Assembly: GCA_029860345.1 (NCBI GenBank) | Contig: JAOUBJ010000013.1 | Location: forward strand, 1-64,000 | DNA: 64,000 bases | From: Candidatus Zixiibacteriota bacterium | Lineage (GTDB): Bacteria > Zixibacteria > MSB-5A5 > GN15 > FEB-12 | Reading direction: 5' to 3' | Shown: in pieces, positions 24,587 to 34,448 of the stretch | Layout: the number at the start of each line of letters is the position of its first letter | Numbering within the stretch: the first letter of the stretch is position 1 | The notes under the pieces: generated by a model | Database searches by the model: none | The model's input: the letters and a program-made list of their open reading frames with translations, nothing else | Told to the model about the DNA's origin: nothing | Position numbers and translations under genes: made by a program

Positions 24587-27186
24587 GTAAGTCGTCTTCA
24601 GGCAATTCACTGACGCCGCTCATGCGTCAGTACCACTCGGTCAAAGAACAACACCCCGACAAGATCCTCTTCTTTCGCATGGGGGATTTCTACGAGATGT
24701 TCGGCGATGATGCTGTTTTGGCGGCGCCTATTCTCGGCATCGCTCTGACCTCACGCTCACACGGCGACTCAGAGCGAATTCCCCTGGCCGGGGTACCGTA
24801 CCATGCCGCCGAAAAGTACCTGGCGCGGCTGTTGGCCGCCGGACAAAAAGTGGTGGTCGTGGAGCAGGTCGAAGACCCCAAAGCGGCCAAGGGAATCGTC
24901 AAACGGGAAATCGTGGAAATCCTGACGCCCGGCACGGCTACGGTGGAATCACCTGATGGCTACGATAGCCCCCTTTGCCTGGCCGCGGTCTGTCCCGACG
25001 GCAAATCGAAGATGGGTCTGGCCGCCCTGGACATGTCTACCGGATCCTTCGTGGTGGATGAAGGTCCCACCCTGGACATCGTCGAACGTCTGAAAGTCCT
25101 CGAACCGGCGGAACTGCTGTGTCCCGACGATCTGGAGGTTGATGACTTTGCCAAGACGCTCGGTCTGGCCGACGGTGCGGCTCGCATTACTCAGTTTGGC
25201 GAATGGAATTTCGACAGAGCAACAGCCGAGCGCGATCTCAATCAACACTTTGGAACATCGACCCTGGCCGGATTTGGTGTCGGCGGCGGTCGGGCGCTCG
25301 GTGCGGCCGGGGCTATCTTTCGGTACTTGCGTGAGAATCATCGTGATCGACTGACCCATATCAATCGCCTCAATCGATTCGACTCAAGCGAATACATGCA
25401 TCTCGATTATTCAAGTGTGCGCAATCTGGAACTGACACGATGTATCGCATCGGGCACCGAAGATCTGTCGTTGTTCGCAGTGATTGATCACACACTCACG
25501 CCGCCCGGGGCACGACGATTGCGCAACAGTCTGCTTCGTCCCTTCAAGAATAAAACTACGATAGAACGCCGCCTGACCGGTGTCGCCGAGCTGGTTCGCA
25601 ATCGAGAACTGGCCGCCGGAATTCGTGGACAGACAAAACAACTGCCCGATCTGGAAAAGCTGTCCGGACGTCTCGGTATCGGCAGACTGAATCCGCGCCA
25701 GGCGGCCTCCATAAAGAACGGCTTGAAAGTTGCGGGTCAACTGGTCGACTTGTTGCACGATGCGACAAGTCCGCTACTGTCGCAGTTGGCACAGTCTATG
25801 CCGGACAATCGGGACATTATCCGAACTATCGAGGACGCTCTGTCGGACGAACCGCCGTTGACCGTGAACAAGGGGGGTATCCTTAAGACAGGTTACTCAG
25901 AGGAACTGGACAGGTTGAACGACTCCATCCGCGACGCTCGTTTGTATATCGCCTCGCTTCAGGAGTCCGAACGAAAAGCAACCGGCATCCCCAGTCTTAA
26001 AGTGGGCTTCAACAAGGTTTTCGGTTACTACCTCGAGGTTACCAAGGTCCATTCCGAGTCCGTCCCCGCCGAGTACATCCGCAAGCAGACTCTGGTCAAC
26101 GCCGAGCGATACATCACGCCCGAATTGAAAGAGAAAGAAGAACTGATTCTGGGCGCCGAAGAAAAGATATTTCGGCTGGAAGAAGAGTTGTTCACGAAGC
26201 TCATCGGCCGTCTGGAGAGTCGAATCGGCGATATCCTTAGCAGTGCGCATCTCCTGGCCGAACTGGATTTGGTGTCATCGCTTGCCGAACTGGCCGTGCA
26301 TCGGAATTACTGTCGGCCTGAATTATTCGAGGATGGACGTCTGGCGATCACCGATGGTCGCCACCCGGTCATCGAAAAAGTGCTAGCGGCGGGCGCGTTC
26401 GTAGCCAACGATGCAACCCTGTCAAACGATGTCGACCGCATACAGATACTGACCGGCCCCAACATGTCCGGAAAATCGACGTATCTCAGACAGGTCGGTC
26501 TGATTGTAATCCTGGCCCAGATAGGTTCCTTTGTTCCGGCTGCCAAAGCCCAGATCGGTCTGGTCGATCGTGTGTTCACGCGCGTTGGCGCCCTGGATAA
26601 TCTGGCCGCCGGTCAGTCGACCTTTCTTGTGGAGATGGTGGAGACCGCCAATATCATGCACAACGCGACTACCCGGTCGTTGATTCTGCTTGACGAAGTT
26701 GGACGCGGCACATCGACTTTTGACGGTTTGTCGGTAGCCTGGGCGGTGGTGGAGTTTATCAATGAGAATATTGGAGCACGAACGATTTTTGCAACGCACT
26801 ACCATGAACTGACATCGATGGCTGCGATCTATCCGACCGTGCACAATTTTCAGGTGGCCGTGCGCAAGTGGGAGGACTCCGTTGTCTTTTTACATCAGAT
26901 CATCCCGGGCGGTTGCGATGACTCTTACGGCATCGAGGTTGCCAAATTGGCCGGTGTTCCGAAGTCTTCGATCAGCCGAGCGCGACAGGTTCTCAGGTTG
27001 CTTGAGTCGGGTAAGTTCAACCAAAGTGAGTTGGGCGCCGGGCTGTACAAAGACAGGGTGCAACCGACACTGTTCGACCGGCAGCCATCGGCGGTGGAGA
27101 AGATGCTCGATGAAATCGATCCCGATCATATCACACCCATGGAAGCGTTGGAACTTCTTAAGCGGCTCAAGGAGACATCAGAATGA
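24583..27186 (+). CDS. mutS: DNA mismatch repair protein MutS
   Basis: An 867-residue MutS, full length. The mismatch-reading F-x-E motif is at GDFYEMF (F36, E38). The core and clamp regions follow, then the ATPase with Walker A GPNMSGKST (about 625-633) and LILLDEVGRGTS (about 704-715), and the C-terminal HTH (ISRARQVLRLLE). It recognises mismatches and recruits MutL. Start ATG 24583 overlaps the upstream stop. mutS, mutL and miaA form one tightly overlapping unit. Confidence 0.98.
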   Translation: MSKSSSGNSLTPLMRQYHSVKEQHPDKILFFRMGDFYEMFGDDAVLAAPILGIALTSRSHGDSERIPLAGVPYHAAEKYLARLLAAGQKVVVVEQVEDPKAAKGIVKREIVEILTPGTATVESPDGYDSPLCLAAVCPDGKSKMGLAALDMSTGSFVVDEGPTLDIVERLKVLEPAELLCPDDLEVDDFAKTLGLADGAARITQFGEWNFDRATAERDLNQHFGTSTLAGFGVGGGRALGAAGAIFRYLRENHRDRLTHINRLNRFDSSEYMHLDYSSVRNLELTRCIASGTEDLSLFAVIDHTLTPPGARRLRNSLLRPFKNKTTIERRLTGVAELVRNRELAAGIRGQTKQLPDLEKLSGRLGIGRLNPRQAASIKNGLKVAGQLVDLLHDATSPLLSQLAQSMPDNRDIIRTIEDALSDEPPLTVNKGGILKTGYSEELDRLNDSIRDARLYIASLQESERKATGIPSLKVGFNKVFGYYLEVTKVHSESVPAEYIRKQTLVNAERYITPELKEKEELILGAEEKIFRLEEELFTKLIGRLESRIGDILSSAHLLAELDLVSSLAELAVHRNYCRPELFEDGRLAITDGRHPVIEKVLAAGAFVANDATLSNDVDRIQILTGPNMSGKSTYLRQVGLIVILAQIGSFVPAAKAQIGLVDRVFTRVGALDNLAAGQSTFLVEMVETANIMHNATTRSLILLDEVGRGTSTFDGLSVAWAVVEFINENIGARTIFATHYHELTSMAAIYPTVHNFQVAVRKWEDSVVFLHQIIPGGCDDSYGIEVAKLAGVPKSSISRARQVLRLLESGKFNQSELGAGLYKDRVQPTLFDRQPSAVEKMLDEIDPDHITPMEALELLKRLKETSE

Positions 27187-29045
27187 TCGATAGGTCGACC
27201 GAACGCGATAGCGACCGATGGATCCGTCCTCTACCGGACCGGGTGGTGAACAAGATTGCGGCGGGCGAAGTGATCGAACGACCGGCCGCCGTGGTCAAAG
27301 AACTAGTCGAAAACGCGCTTGATGCCGGGGCCGACCGGATCGACATTACCATTGAGAAGTCCGGGGTCAAACAGATTCGAGTGGTCGACAACGGCTGTGG
27401 GATACCTGAAGAGCAGGTTCAGGTGGCCTTCGGTCGCCATGCCACCTCGAAGATTTCCGGTTTCGATGATCTGGAATCTTTGAGTTCCTACGGATTTCGA
27501 GGCGAGGCGCTGCCTTCGGTGGCCTCGGTCTCACGGTTGCGCATGGTATCCCGTCCGTCGTCGCAAACCAGCGGGACTGAGATTATCTATGAGGGAGGTG
27601 TCCTTCAGTCTTGCCAACCGGCTCCTTCGGCAGTGGGAACCACCGTGGAGGCGGCTGACCTGTTTTACAACACACCGGCCCGACGCAAATTTCTCAAAAC
27701 CGAGACAACTGAGGCGCGACACATCTCCCGGCTCTCAACCGCCCTGGCCATCGGTCGCTACGATGTCGGTTTCTCGCTCAAGATGAACGGGCGGGTCATA
27801 TTCAGTCTCCCGTCCGGCCAGACGCTGGCCGATAGGGTGGCCACTCTGTTGGGCAGCGGCCGCAAGTTCCTTTCGTTCTCGACCGATCTCGGCCCGGTGG
27901 CCATCGAAGGATGCATCGGTACACCGGACGTGGTGCAGAACAATCGTAACGGGCAGTATCTTTTCATTAACGGTCGTTACATTTTCGCACCGATGTTGTC
28001 GCACGCCTTTGCGGCGGGATACGGTGAGTTATTGGTGCCGGGTAGTTTTCCAATTGGCGCCTTGCTCTTAAAGATCGACCCGGCTGAGATCGACGTCAAC
28101 GTACACCCCTCGAAAACCGAAGTGAAAATGACACAGGACCGTCCCATCCACGATGCGGTTGTGACGGCCATACGCGAAGCCCTTCGGCACGACGGTGTCA
28201 TAGCCGATTTTGATTCCGCCGGTCCAACGACCGCCGAAGGACGACAGAGTTTTCAGCCTTCACGGCCCGCGCCCGGCGGGCATGTGATCCCCGGAATAGG
28301 TAGTCAGGCCGGGTCCAGCGCCCAGTTTCTCGATGAACTCTATCGATCGTCGAAAACGGAAACCACAGAGCCATCCGACGCGAGATTGGTAACGGTCAAT
28401 ACCGAAACCGGGGAGATTGTCGAAGCCACCGGTCACAGCGAGATGCCGGTTTCCGGCGACGCAGAAGGTCCCTCGGGCGGCTATCGTCTGGCCGGACGGT
28501 TCTCGGACCTGTACCTCTTGCTGCAAGCCGGGGATGATCTGTACATCGTGGATCAGCATACCGCCCACGAACGAGTGCTGTATGAAGAGACGGTCAGGCG
28601 GATAGACGAGCAGACTATGTCGGCGCAGTCGATTTTGTTCCCGGTGCAGGTGGAACTTAGCCCTGAGCAGTCGGCGCTGTTTGAGTCGGCCACCGAGGTG
28701 TTCGGTCGCTCGGGATTCGTGGTCGCGCCGTTCGGCGGTCGCATGGTCAACATTGAAGCGGTGCCTTCGATGATGAGCGGTAAGTCGCCTGAGAAGATGT
28801 TGCTGAGCGTACTGGATGACATTGCGTCGCTGCGTAAGAGCGGGCACGATCTACTTAAGGCGATGGCTCAGTCGATTGCCTGCCGCGCCGCCGTTATGGC
28901 CGGTGATCGCTTAGGCGACGAAGAAGCGGTGCACTTGATTGATCGCCTTCTGCAATGCGACGACAAATACTCTTGTCCGCACGGACGACCGACATTCATC
29001 AAGATCAGCAGGGAAGACCTCGACCGGCGGTTTGGACGTGCCTGA
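27183..29045 (+). CDS. mutL: DNA mismatch repair protein MutL (endonuclease type)
   Basis: A 620-residue MutL. The N-terminal GHKL ATPase has ENALDAGA, DNGCGI and GFRGEALPS. The C-terminal part has DQHTAHERVLYEE, which fits the DQHA(X)2E(X)4E endonuclease motif with A replaced by T, plus an ACRAAVMAGD element and CPHGRPT. This points to a MutL that nicks DNA itself, as in bacteria without MutH. It overlaps mutS by four bases (ATGA). Confidence 0.97.
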   Translation: MIDRSTERDSDRWIRPLPDRVVNKIAAGEVIERPAAVVKELVENALDAGADRIDITIEKSGVKQIRVVDNGCGIPEEQVQVAFGRHATSKISGFDDLESLSSYGFRGEALPSVASVSRLRMVSRPSSQTSGTEIIYEGGVLQSCQPAPSAVGTTVEAADLFYNTPARRKFLKTETTEARHISRLSTALAIGRYDVGFSLKMNGRVIFSLPSGQTLADRVATLLGSGRKFLSFSTDLGPVAIEGCIGTPDVVQNNRNGQYLFINGRYIFAPMLSHAFAAGYGELLVPGSFPIGALLLKIDPAEIDVNVHPSKTEVKMTQDRPIHDAVVTAIREALRHDGVIADFDSAGPTTAEGRQSFQPSRPAPGGHVIPGIGSQAGSSAQFLDELYRSSKTETTEPSDARLVTVNTETGEIVEATGHSEMPVSGDAEGPSGGYRLAGRFSDLYLLLQAGDDLYIVDQHTAHERVLYEETVRRIDEQTMSAQSILFPVQVELSPEQSALFESATEVFGRSGFVVAPFGGRMVNIEAVPSMMSGKSPEKMLLSVLDDIASLRKSGHDLLKAMAQSIACRAAVMAGDRLGDEEAVHLIDRLLQCDDKYSCPHGRPTFIKISREDLDRRFGRA

Positions 29046-29967
29046 GAAACCGGTAGTTCCGATAATCTGCGGCCCCACCGGGTGCGGTAAAACAGCAGTG
29101 GCCGTTGAACTCGCAGAACAGTTTGCTGTCGAAGTGATCTCGGCTGACTCCCGGCAGATAATCAAGTATCTCGACATCGGCTCGGCCAAACCAACCAAGG
29201 CCGAATGCAACAAAGTGGCCTTTCATCTCGTCGATTTAATTGAACCGGGCCAACGCTACAGCGCCTATAGGTTTGTCGAGGATGCCGACGCAGCGCTGGA
29301 ACAAGTTACGGCCCGAGGCAAGTTTCCGCTCGTGGTGGGTGGTACCGGGATGTATCTGAAAGCCCTGACTGACGGAGTTGTAAAAATCGAAAGCCAAGAC
29401 AATTCGATACGCAACCGGCTGGAGGCTGAGATGGACCAATCGGGGGCCGAGGCCATGTATCAACGGCTGGCCACGCTGGACCCGGACGAGGCGGCGCGGT
29501 TGCACCCAAACAACAAAATCCGCGTGATTCGCGCTCTCGAAATGTGCGAACTCACCGGCCGGTCCAAGACGGAATTGTTGGCCGAGGCAGAACACCTCAA
29601 AAGTGACTGGAACTTCGAGTACCACTGCTTGTTGCCGAATCGTGAAGAATTGTACGATGACATTGACCGGCGCGTCGATCAGATGATGGCTGCCGGTTGG
29701 CTGGACGAATTGCAGAGTCTTGTGCGCCGGGGCCAGGGTGGACGAATAAGAGAGGCCCGGGTGATCGGCTATGTCGAATTGCTGGATCATCTGGATGGGC
29801 TCTGCTCGCTTGATGACGCCATCGGCCTGATTAAGCAAAACAGTCGCCGCTATGCCAAGCGCCAATACACCTGGTTTCGTAACCAGATAGCCGGCCAATT
29901 CTACAATAATAGGACCGAAATGAGAGAAAGACTTGGGGCCGGGTTTTCAGGCAGAGTGGGGAATTAA
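29038..29967 (+). CDS. miaA: tRNA dimethylallyltransferase MiaA
   Basis: MiaA adds a dimethylallyl group to A37 of tRNAs that read UNN codons. The 309-residue product has the P-loop GPTGCGKTAVA (about 11-21), SADSRQIIKYLDIGSAKP (about 41-58), VVGGTGMYLKAL and the C-terminal RRYAKRQYTWFR. The GTG at 29038 is chosen because it starts eight bases before the mutL stop and places the P-loop at the usual distance; an earlier start would lie deep inside mutL. No strong Shine-Dalgarno is visible, consistent with coupling. Confidence 0.93.
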   Translation: MPEKPVVPIICGPTGCGKTAVAVELAEQFAVEVISADSRQIIKYLDIGSAKPTKAECNKVAFHLVDLIEPGQRYSAYRFVEDADAALEQVTARGKFPLVVGGTGMYLKALTDGVVKIESQDNSIRNRLEAEMDQSGAEAMYQRLATLDPDEAARLHPNNKIRVIRALEMCELTGRSKTELLAEAEHLKSDWNFEYHCLLPNREELYDDIDRRVDQMMAAGWLDELQSLVRRGQGGRIREARVIGYVELLDHLDGLCSLDDAIGLIKQNSRRYAKRQYTWFRNQIAGQFYNNRTEMRERLGAGFSGRVGN

Positions 29968-30090
29968 AACTTGCATCGGCATCGCCTCTGGCATTAGTTA
30001 ACGGATTAACCGCCTTATGGTTAAGTAGGCCAGTTGGCAGACCGATAACCTGTAAAGGCGTTAAAACAGTAAAGAACAAAGGAACTCAGC

Positions 30091-32307
30091 GTGAACAGCC
30101 TGGTGAAACGACTACTTTGTATCAGCACAATCCTCACTCTTGGAATAGTCCTCCTTGTCGGCTGCGGAGGTCGGGGCAGCATGGACACGCCCGGCGCCGG
30201 CAACGAAGGGCGGCATCATTCCCAATCGGCAGATTCCACCGTCACGGCCGAAGAAAGTCAACAGGGCGACAACCAGCCGCTTCTTTACAGGTCGAGTCAT
30301 GCCGAGGTGCAGGAGGAGCGCAGCAACGAACAGGACCCCAACGAAGTACCCGACATCGAGAAATCGCCTGAGCCGGTTGAGCAGGTTTGGTCCTTTGGCT
30401 CGGCCGATCTGAGCGATTCAGCCTCAGCCGTCGATGACGACATCTGGCGGAAATTCGAATTGGCCGAGGAATACCATCTGATGGGCGTGATGGCCAACCG
30501 TGAAGCCAGTTGGGAGGAGGCGCAGTACTTCTTCGAGAAGGGGCTCAGGATTCTGGCCAAGCTGGATATTGAGACGGACTCTGTGGCCACCCCGGAAGGG
30601 GTAAAGTACAATCGATTGCTGGACAATTTCGTGGCCGACTATCGGGTGACTCTCAGATCGCTGGGACATCTTGAGCCGGATGTGTCTTCCAGCGTTATAA
30701 TCGAACGCTTCGGCGATCTGGCTCGCAACCCCGAGTCTGATTCGGTTCGGGTGTTTGGCGGCGAGAAAGTCGGCGTAGTTTATGATTTGCCGGTGGTGAT
30801 GAACGATCGGGTCAAGCGTTCGATTGTCTATTTCCAAACTGTGGCCAAAGGTGCCTTCACCAAGTATCTGGTTCGCTCCAAACGCTACACACCAATGATG
30901 AGCCGGATTATTGCCGAATACGGACTGCCGCAGGACTTGATTTATCTGTCACTGGTCGAGTCGGGCTACAATCCGAACGCATACTCATGGGCGCGGGCGA
31001 TGGGCTTGTGGCAGTTCATAGCCTCGACCGGCCGTATGTATAATCTGAATCGCAACTGGTGGATGGATGAACGCAAAGACCCGGTCAAGTCGACTCATGC
31101 CGCCTGCCAGTTCCTGAAACATCTTTACGAGAAGTTCGGTCACTGGGAGTTGGCCATGGCTGCCTACAACGGTGGTCCCGGACGAGTCAGTCGAACCATA
31201 AAAAAGCAAAAGACCAACGACTTCTGGAAGATGAAACTGAGGCGGCAGACAATGGACTACGTGCCGCTGATATATGCTGCCGCGATCATTGCCAAGAATC
31301 CGGAGAAGTACGGTTTCACCGATATTGAAACTGAGCCGGAAGTGGTTTGGGACGAGGTGGAGATCAATCGTTGCCTTGAACTGTCGACTGTTGCCAGAGA
31401 ATTGGGTACCACGACGGCCGAGTTGAAGCGCCTCAATCCGGAACTGCTTCGCAAGTACACGCCACCGAAAGTGAAGCGATACAAACTGAAGATTCCGGTC
31501 GGCAGCAAGCAGAAGTTTCTGGCCGCCTATGACAAGATGCCTTCACCACAGGAAACCAGTTGGGTGCGGCACAAGATACGTCGTGGCGAGACGATTTCCA
31601 CTATCGCCTCGCGATATGGCGTTTCTCAGTATGCGATCCTGGAAGCCAACAATCTGAGCAGGCGTTCGACGATTTTTGCAGGCAAAGAACTGATCGTCCC
31701 GGTACCCCTCGACCATGGGCAGAGTTCTTCGTCTTCTCCCCGAAAAAACAAAGACTATACGGCCAAGAACTCGATCTATTCGGTGCGGCGCGGCGACACC
31801 ATGTGGGATATCGCGCGCGCCTTCGGCACCACGGTCGATGCTCTGAGGCGGATCAATTATATTCAGCGCGGCTCCCGAATATATGTCGGCCAAAAACTGA
31901 AACTGCCGTCTTCCGCCAAACAGAGTCCCAAGAGCAAGAGTCAGGGTTCTTCCACCTACGCCTCCAACAACAAGCCGCAGAAGACATCCTCGGGTGGCAC
32001 AAAGAGTCACAAGGTGCGCCCCGGCGACACTATATGGGACATCGCGCGCAAGTACGGCACCACCTCGGCCAAGATTCGCACTCTCAACGGACTGGGTCGC
32101 TCCAGCCGGATTTACCCCGGTCAGTTGCTGAAAGTGGCCGACGGCAGCAGTAGTGATTACATTGTCCACAAGATTCGACGCGGAGACACTCTCAGTCGCA
32201 TTGCGCAGAAGTATCGCACCAGTATCTCTCGCATCATCTCAGCCAATGATCTGGATGATCCTGACGAGTTGACGGTCGGGACCAAGCTGAAGATCTACGT
32301 GAAGTAA
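30091..32307 (+). CDS. MltD-like lytic transglycosylase lipoprotein with LysM repeats
   Basis: A 738-residue lipoprotein. The signal ends LLVGC, a good lipobox with the cysteine at about 26. After a low-complexity acidic linker, a lytic transglycosylase (SLT) domain lies at about 260-400 with the catalytic glutamate in LVESGYNPNA (about E290) and AYNGGPGRV. Four clear LysM domains follow (starting near 493, 565, 645 and 692), preceded by one degenerate copy near 430. It cleaves peptidoglycan with formation of 1,6-anhydroMurNAc and binds glycan through LysM. The GTG start has AAAGGA upstream. Confidence 0.9.
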   Translation: MNSLVKRLLCISTILTLGIVLLVGCGGRGSMDTPGAGNEGRHHSQSADSTVTAEESQQGDNQPLLYRSSHAEVQEERSNEQDPNEVPDIEKSPEPVEQVWSFGSADLSDSASAVDDDIWRKFELAEEYHLMGVMANREASWEEAQYFFEKGLRILAKLDIETDSVATPEGVKYNRLLDNFVADYRVTLRSLGHLEPDVSSSVIIERFGDLARNPESDSVRVFGGEKVGVVYDLPVVMNDRVKRSIVYFQTVAKGAFTKYLVRSKRYTPMMSRIIAEYGLPQDLIYLSLVESGYNPNAYSWARAMGLWQFIASTGRMYNLNRNWWMDERKDPVKSTHAACQFLKHLYEKFGHWELAMAAYNGGPGRVSRTIKKQKTNDFWKMKLRRQTMDYVPLIYAAAIIAKNPEKYGFTDIETEPEVVWDEVEINRCLELSTVARELGTTTAELKRLNPELLRKYTPPKVKRYKLKIPVGSKQKFLAAYDKMPSPQETSWVRHKIRRGETISTIASRYGVSQYAILEANNLSRRSTIFAGKELIVPVPLDHGQSSSSSPRKNKDYTAKNSIYSVRRGDTMWDIARAFGTTVDALRRINYIQRGSRIYVGQKLKLPSSAKQSPKSKSQGSSTYASNNKPQKTSSGGTKSHKVRPGDTIWDIARKYGTTSAKIRTLNGLGRSSRIYPGQLLKVADGSSSDYIVHKIRRGDTLSRIAQKYRTSISRIISANDLDDPDELTVGTKLKIYVK

Positions 32308-32321
32308 AGGAATGGAGTACC

Positions 32322-33224
32322 ATGGCGCGTAAGAGAGATATAATCATCGCCGTCATAATAGGCGTCTCGTTTGTGTTGGCGATGGGATTCTTCGGGCTCA
32401 TGTTTATTGGAATGATGTCGGGGGAGTCCGATTTCGAATTTGCATCCCTGGGCGGTGACATAGGCGTTGTCGAGGTTTTTGGGATCATTGACGAAAGCTC
32501 GGGTCGACGGTGGATTCGGCAGATTGACAAGTGGGCCGAAAGTGGTTCAATTGAGGCTATTGTGATTCATATCAATTCAGGGGGCGGGGGAGCGGCCATT
32601 TCGCAGGAAGTGTATGACGCCATCCGCCGTGCTCGTGAAGAGAAACCGGTGGTGGCGGCCATGGCTTCGGTTGCTGCCTCGGGCGGGTATCTGATAGCTT
32701 GCGGCTCAGATCGTATCATTGCCAACCCCAGCACCCTGACCGGGTCGATCGGGGTGATACTCAGTTTTCACACGGCCGAGGACCTGCTGGACAAGATCGG
32801 CCTTGGTACCGAAACGATCAAGTCTGGTGATCTGAAAGACGTGCTTACCTACACTCGGCCGATGGAGACCGAAGAGAGACTGATGATCCGAAACGTGGTT
32901 ATGGATACGTATGAGCAGTTTGTGGAAGTGGTGGCCCAGGGACGCGGTATGGAAAAGGAGGAGGTCTACCCATTTGCCGACGGCGCCGTATTCACAGGCT
33001 TGCAAGCGTACAATCACGGCTTGGTCGACACAATTGGCGGTTTCAGGGAGGCCCTGGATTTGGCCGCGGAGCTGGCCGGTATTGATGGTGATCCCGAGGC
33101 GGTCTGGCCGTATGAGCGTAAGCGAAACACCTGGAGTGACTTACTGGGCGGGGTGTTGGGTCAGGTCCGCCGGGCTGTTGATGAGGAGTTTTCAGGCCCC
33201 CAATTGATGTATCTATATAAATAA
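32322..33224 (+). CDS. sppA: Signal peptide peptidase SppA (short form)
   Basis: A 300-residue membrane serine protease of family S49 that degrades cleaved signal peptides. An N-terminal membrane segment (about 8-31) is followed by the protease domain. The nucleophile is Ser120 (VAASGGYLIA) and the general base Lys172 (SGDLKD); the spacing of 52 residues equals that of Bacillus SppA (S147/K199). It starts 14 bp after the transglycosylase gene with GGA upstream, so it is likely in the same operon. Confidence 0.93.
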   Translation: MARKRDIIIAVIIGVSFVLAMGFFGLMFIGMMSGESDFEFASLGGDIGVVEVFGIIDESSGRRWIRQIDKWAESGSIEAIVIHINSGGGGAAISQEVYDAIRRAREEKPVVAAMASVAASGGYLIACGSDRIIANPSTLTGSIGVILSFHTAEDLLDKIGLGTETIKSGDLKDVLTYTRPMETEERLMIRNVVMDTYEQFVEVVAQGRGMEKEEVYPFADGAVFTGLQAYNHGLVDTIGGFREALDLAAELAGIDGDPEAVWPYERKRNTWSDLLGGVLGQVRRAVDEEFSGPQLMYLYK

Positions 33225-33412
33225 TCGAAAAAAAAACCCAAAAAACGAAGAAATCTATAGACAATCGGAGAATTATTGCTTTTCTTAGCCGTCGGCATTT
33301 CGTATCCCTGCGTGTCCCATAGGGTTATAAATCGCATGAGATCGCCGATAGATTGGTATGGTAAAAATGAAACGGTTGGTATACAAGGAAAGTCTTCTTC
33401 AGGGAGGACTCA

Positions 33413-33697
33413 GTGACTAAAGCCGATTTGGTTGAAAAAGTGGCCGAGAAAACCGGCCTCACAAGAACGGACGTGGCTGTTGTCGTGGACTCGTTTCTCG
33501 ACACGGTCAAGAAATCGCTTGAAGCGGGTCATGGAATCGAAATCCGTGGCTTCGGTACCTTTAAGGTCAAACTGCGTAAGGCCAGGAAGGCCCGCAATCC
33601 AAGAACCGGTGAGGTTGTACCGGTTCCGGATCGCAAGGTCCCTGTCTTCAAGCCGTCCAATGAATTCAAAAACATGATCACGAAACAACCGATCTGA
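33413..33697 (+). CDS. HU/IHF-family DNA-binding protein
   Basis: A 94-residue nucleoid protein, of the usual length. It shows the family pattern TKADLVEKVAEKTGL at the start, the turn GFGTFKV (about 43-49), and the DNA-binding arm KARKARNPRTGEVVPVPDRKVPVFKPS. Start GTG 33413 is supported by AGGGAGGA at 33401-33408. It may be HU or IHF-like; the arm residues do not decide this. It is followed after 22 bp by the bS22-like gene, so the two are probably co-transcribed. Confidence 0.93.
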   Translation: MTKADLVEKVAEKTGLTRTDVAVVVDSFLDTVKKSLEAGHGIEIRGFGTFKVKLRKARKARNPRTGEVVPVPDRKVPVFKPSNEFKNMITKQPI

Positions 33698-33719
33698 TCA
33701 ACGTACTTACGGAGGATTG

Positions 33720-33815
33720 ATGCCGAGCGGAAAAAAACGGAAGCGTCTGAAAATCAAAACCCATAAGCGTAAAAAGCGCAGACGCGCCAACCGCCACAAG
33801 AAAAAGAAGATCTAG
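33720..33815 (+). CDS. 31-residue basic protein, AURKAIP1/COX24 (bS22/mS38-like) type
   Basis: A very short gene encoding 31 residues with 20 Lys/Arg: it starts MPSGKKRKRLKIKTHKRKKR and ends NRHKKKKI. The start is secured by GGAGG at 33711-33715. The pattern matches the AURKAIP1/COX24 domain, represented by mycobacterial ribosomal protein bS22 and mitochondrial mS38, and by short Bacteroidetes proteins with the same MPSGKKRKR opening. A small-subunit ribosomal component is the likely role. At this size gene finders often miss it. Confidence 0.82.
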   Translation: MPSGKKRKRLKIKTHKRKKRRRANRHKKKKI

Positions 33816-33957
33816 GCAAGTCCGCACATCCTCCGTTTGACGTCGTGATGTCCGCCTCGCTAATCAAGTGAGCGTGAGTTGTCATTTTGTGGTCTGTTTC
33901 GGACTCGGCTGGATATGCTTGTTATAGCTTGCCCGGGCTCGAACAATCAAAGCTGGT

Positions 33958-33983
33958 AGCTGCCCGCATTTTTGTGGGCAGCT
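33958..33983 (+). terminator. Putative terminator after HU/bS22 unit
   Basis: AGCTGCCC (33958-33965) pairs perfectly with GGGCAGCT (33976-33983) around a ten-base, T-rich centre that can extend the stem. The downstream tract ATTCTTGTTCCTATTTG is only moderately T-rich. Confidence 0.45.
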
Positions 33984-34448
33984 ATTCTTGTTCCTATTTG
34001 AAAACCTTGCACAAACCAAGCTTGGCGGGTCCGGAGACGGACCCACCCTACTTGTTTTGGATGGCCGTCTCAAACCTTGTTTGGGACGGATATCGGTGCC
34101 ATAGATTCACCCTTCGACTCCGCTCGTGGTGAGGTTATGGAGCTGCGAAGCGCAAGAAAGCGATTTATCGCCACCTCCAAACCGGGTTTGAGGGTGCCAC
34201 CCGGCAGCCACGGTTTGATTTCTAACCTCGCGTAGCGGGCGGCCTTGTGTCGCCCGTATTGCATGGCCGGAGACAAGCCCCGGCCCTACTCGACAACCCC
34301 CGCCCTAATTGAACATCCTCCGTGGGACTAGTTTCCCCACCTAATTTGCGGATTTCGCGAACAAATGCAGGGGTGACGGCAACCTTTTTGCCCAAGCTGC
34401 GTAACCTTATAGCATGAAAGAAGTAACTGCTTCGATGAGGTGACGTGT
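33984..34448. repeat. Gene-free dispersed-repeat stretch
   Basis: It holds a GGGTCCGGAGACGGACCC palindrome (about 34026-34043), an inverted CTCAAACCTTGTTTGGG unit (about 34070-34086), TTCGACTCCGCTCG, a GCGATTTATCGCC hairpin, CCAAACCGGGTTTGAGGGTGCCACC and GGCGGCCTTGTGTCGCCC. The last 100 bp before the next gene are unique. No gene is supported. Confidence 0.55.

Noticed and set aside
29236-29898. A 220-residue antisense frame inside miaA
   Set aside because: Shadow of a well-supported essential gene.
31560-32153. A 197-residue alternative-frame ORF inside the LysM region
   Set aside because: It arises from the repeated LysM coding units read in another frame; the main frame has the catalytic and LysM motifs.
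33816-33957. tRNA or other structured RNA after the bS22-like gene
   Set aside because: No cloverleaf, no TTC-loop pattern and no CCA-like end could be assembled; I saw no tRNA or rRNA anywhere in the window.
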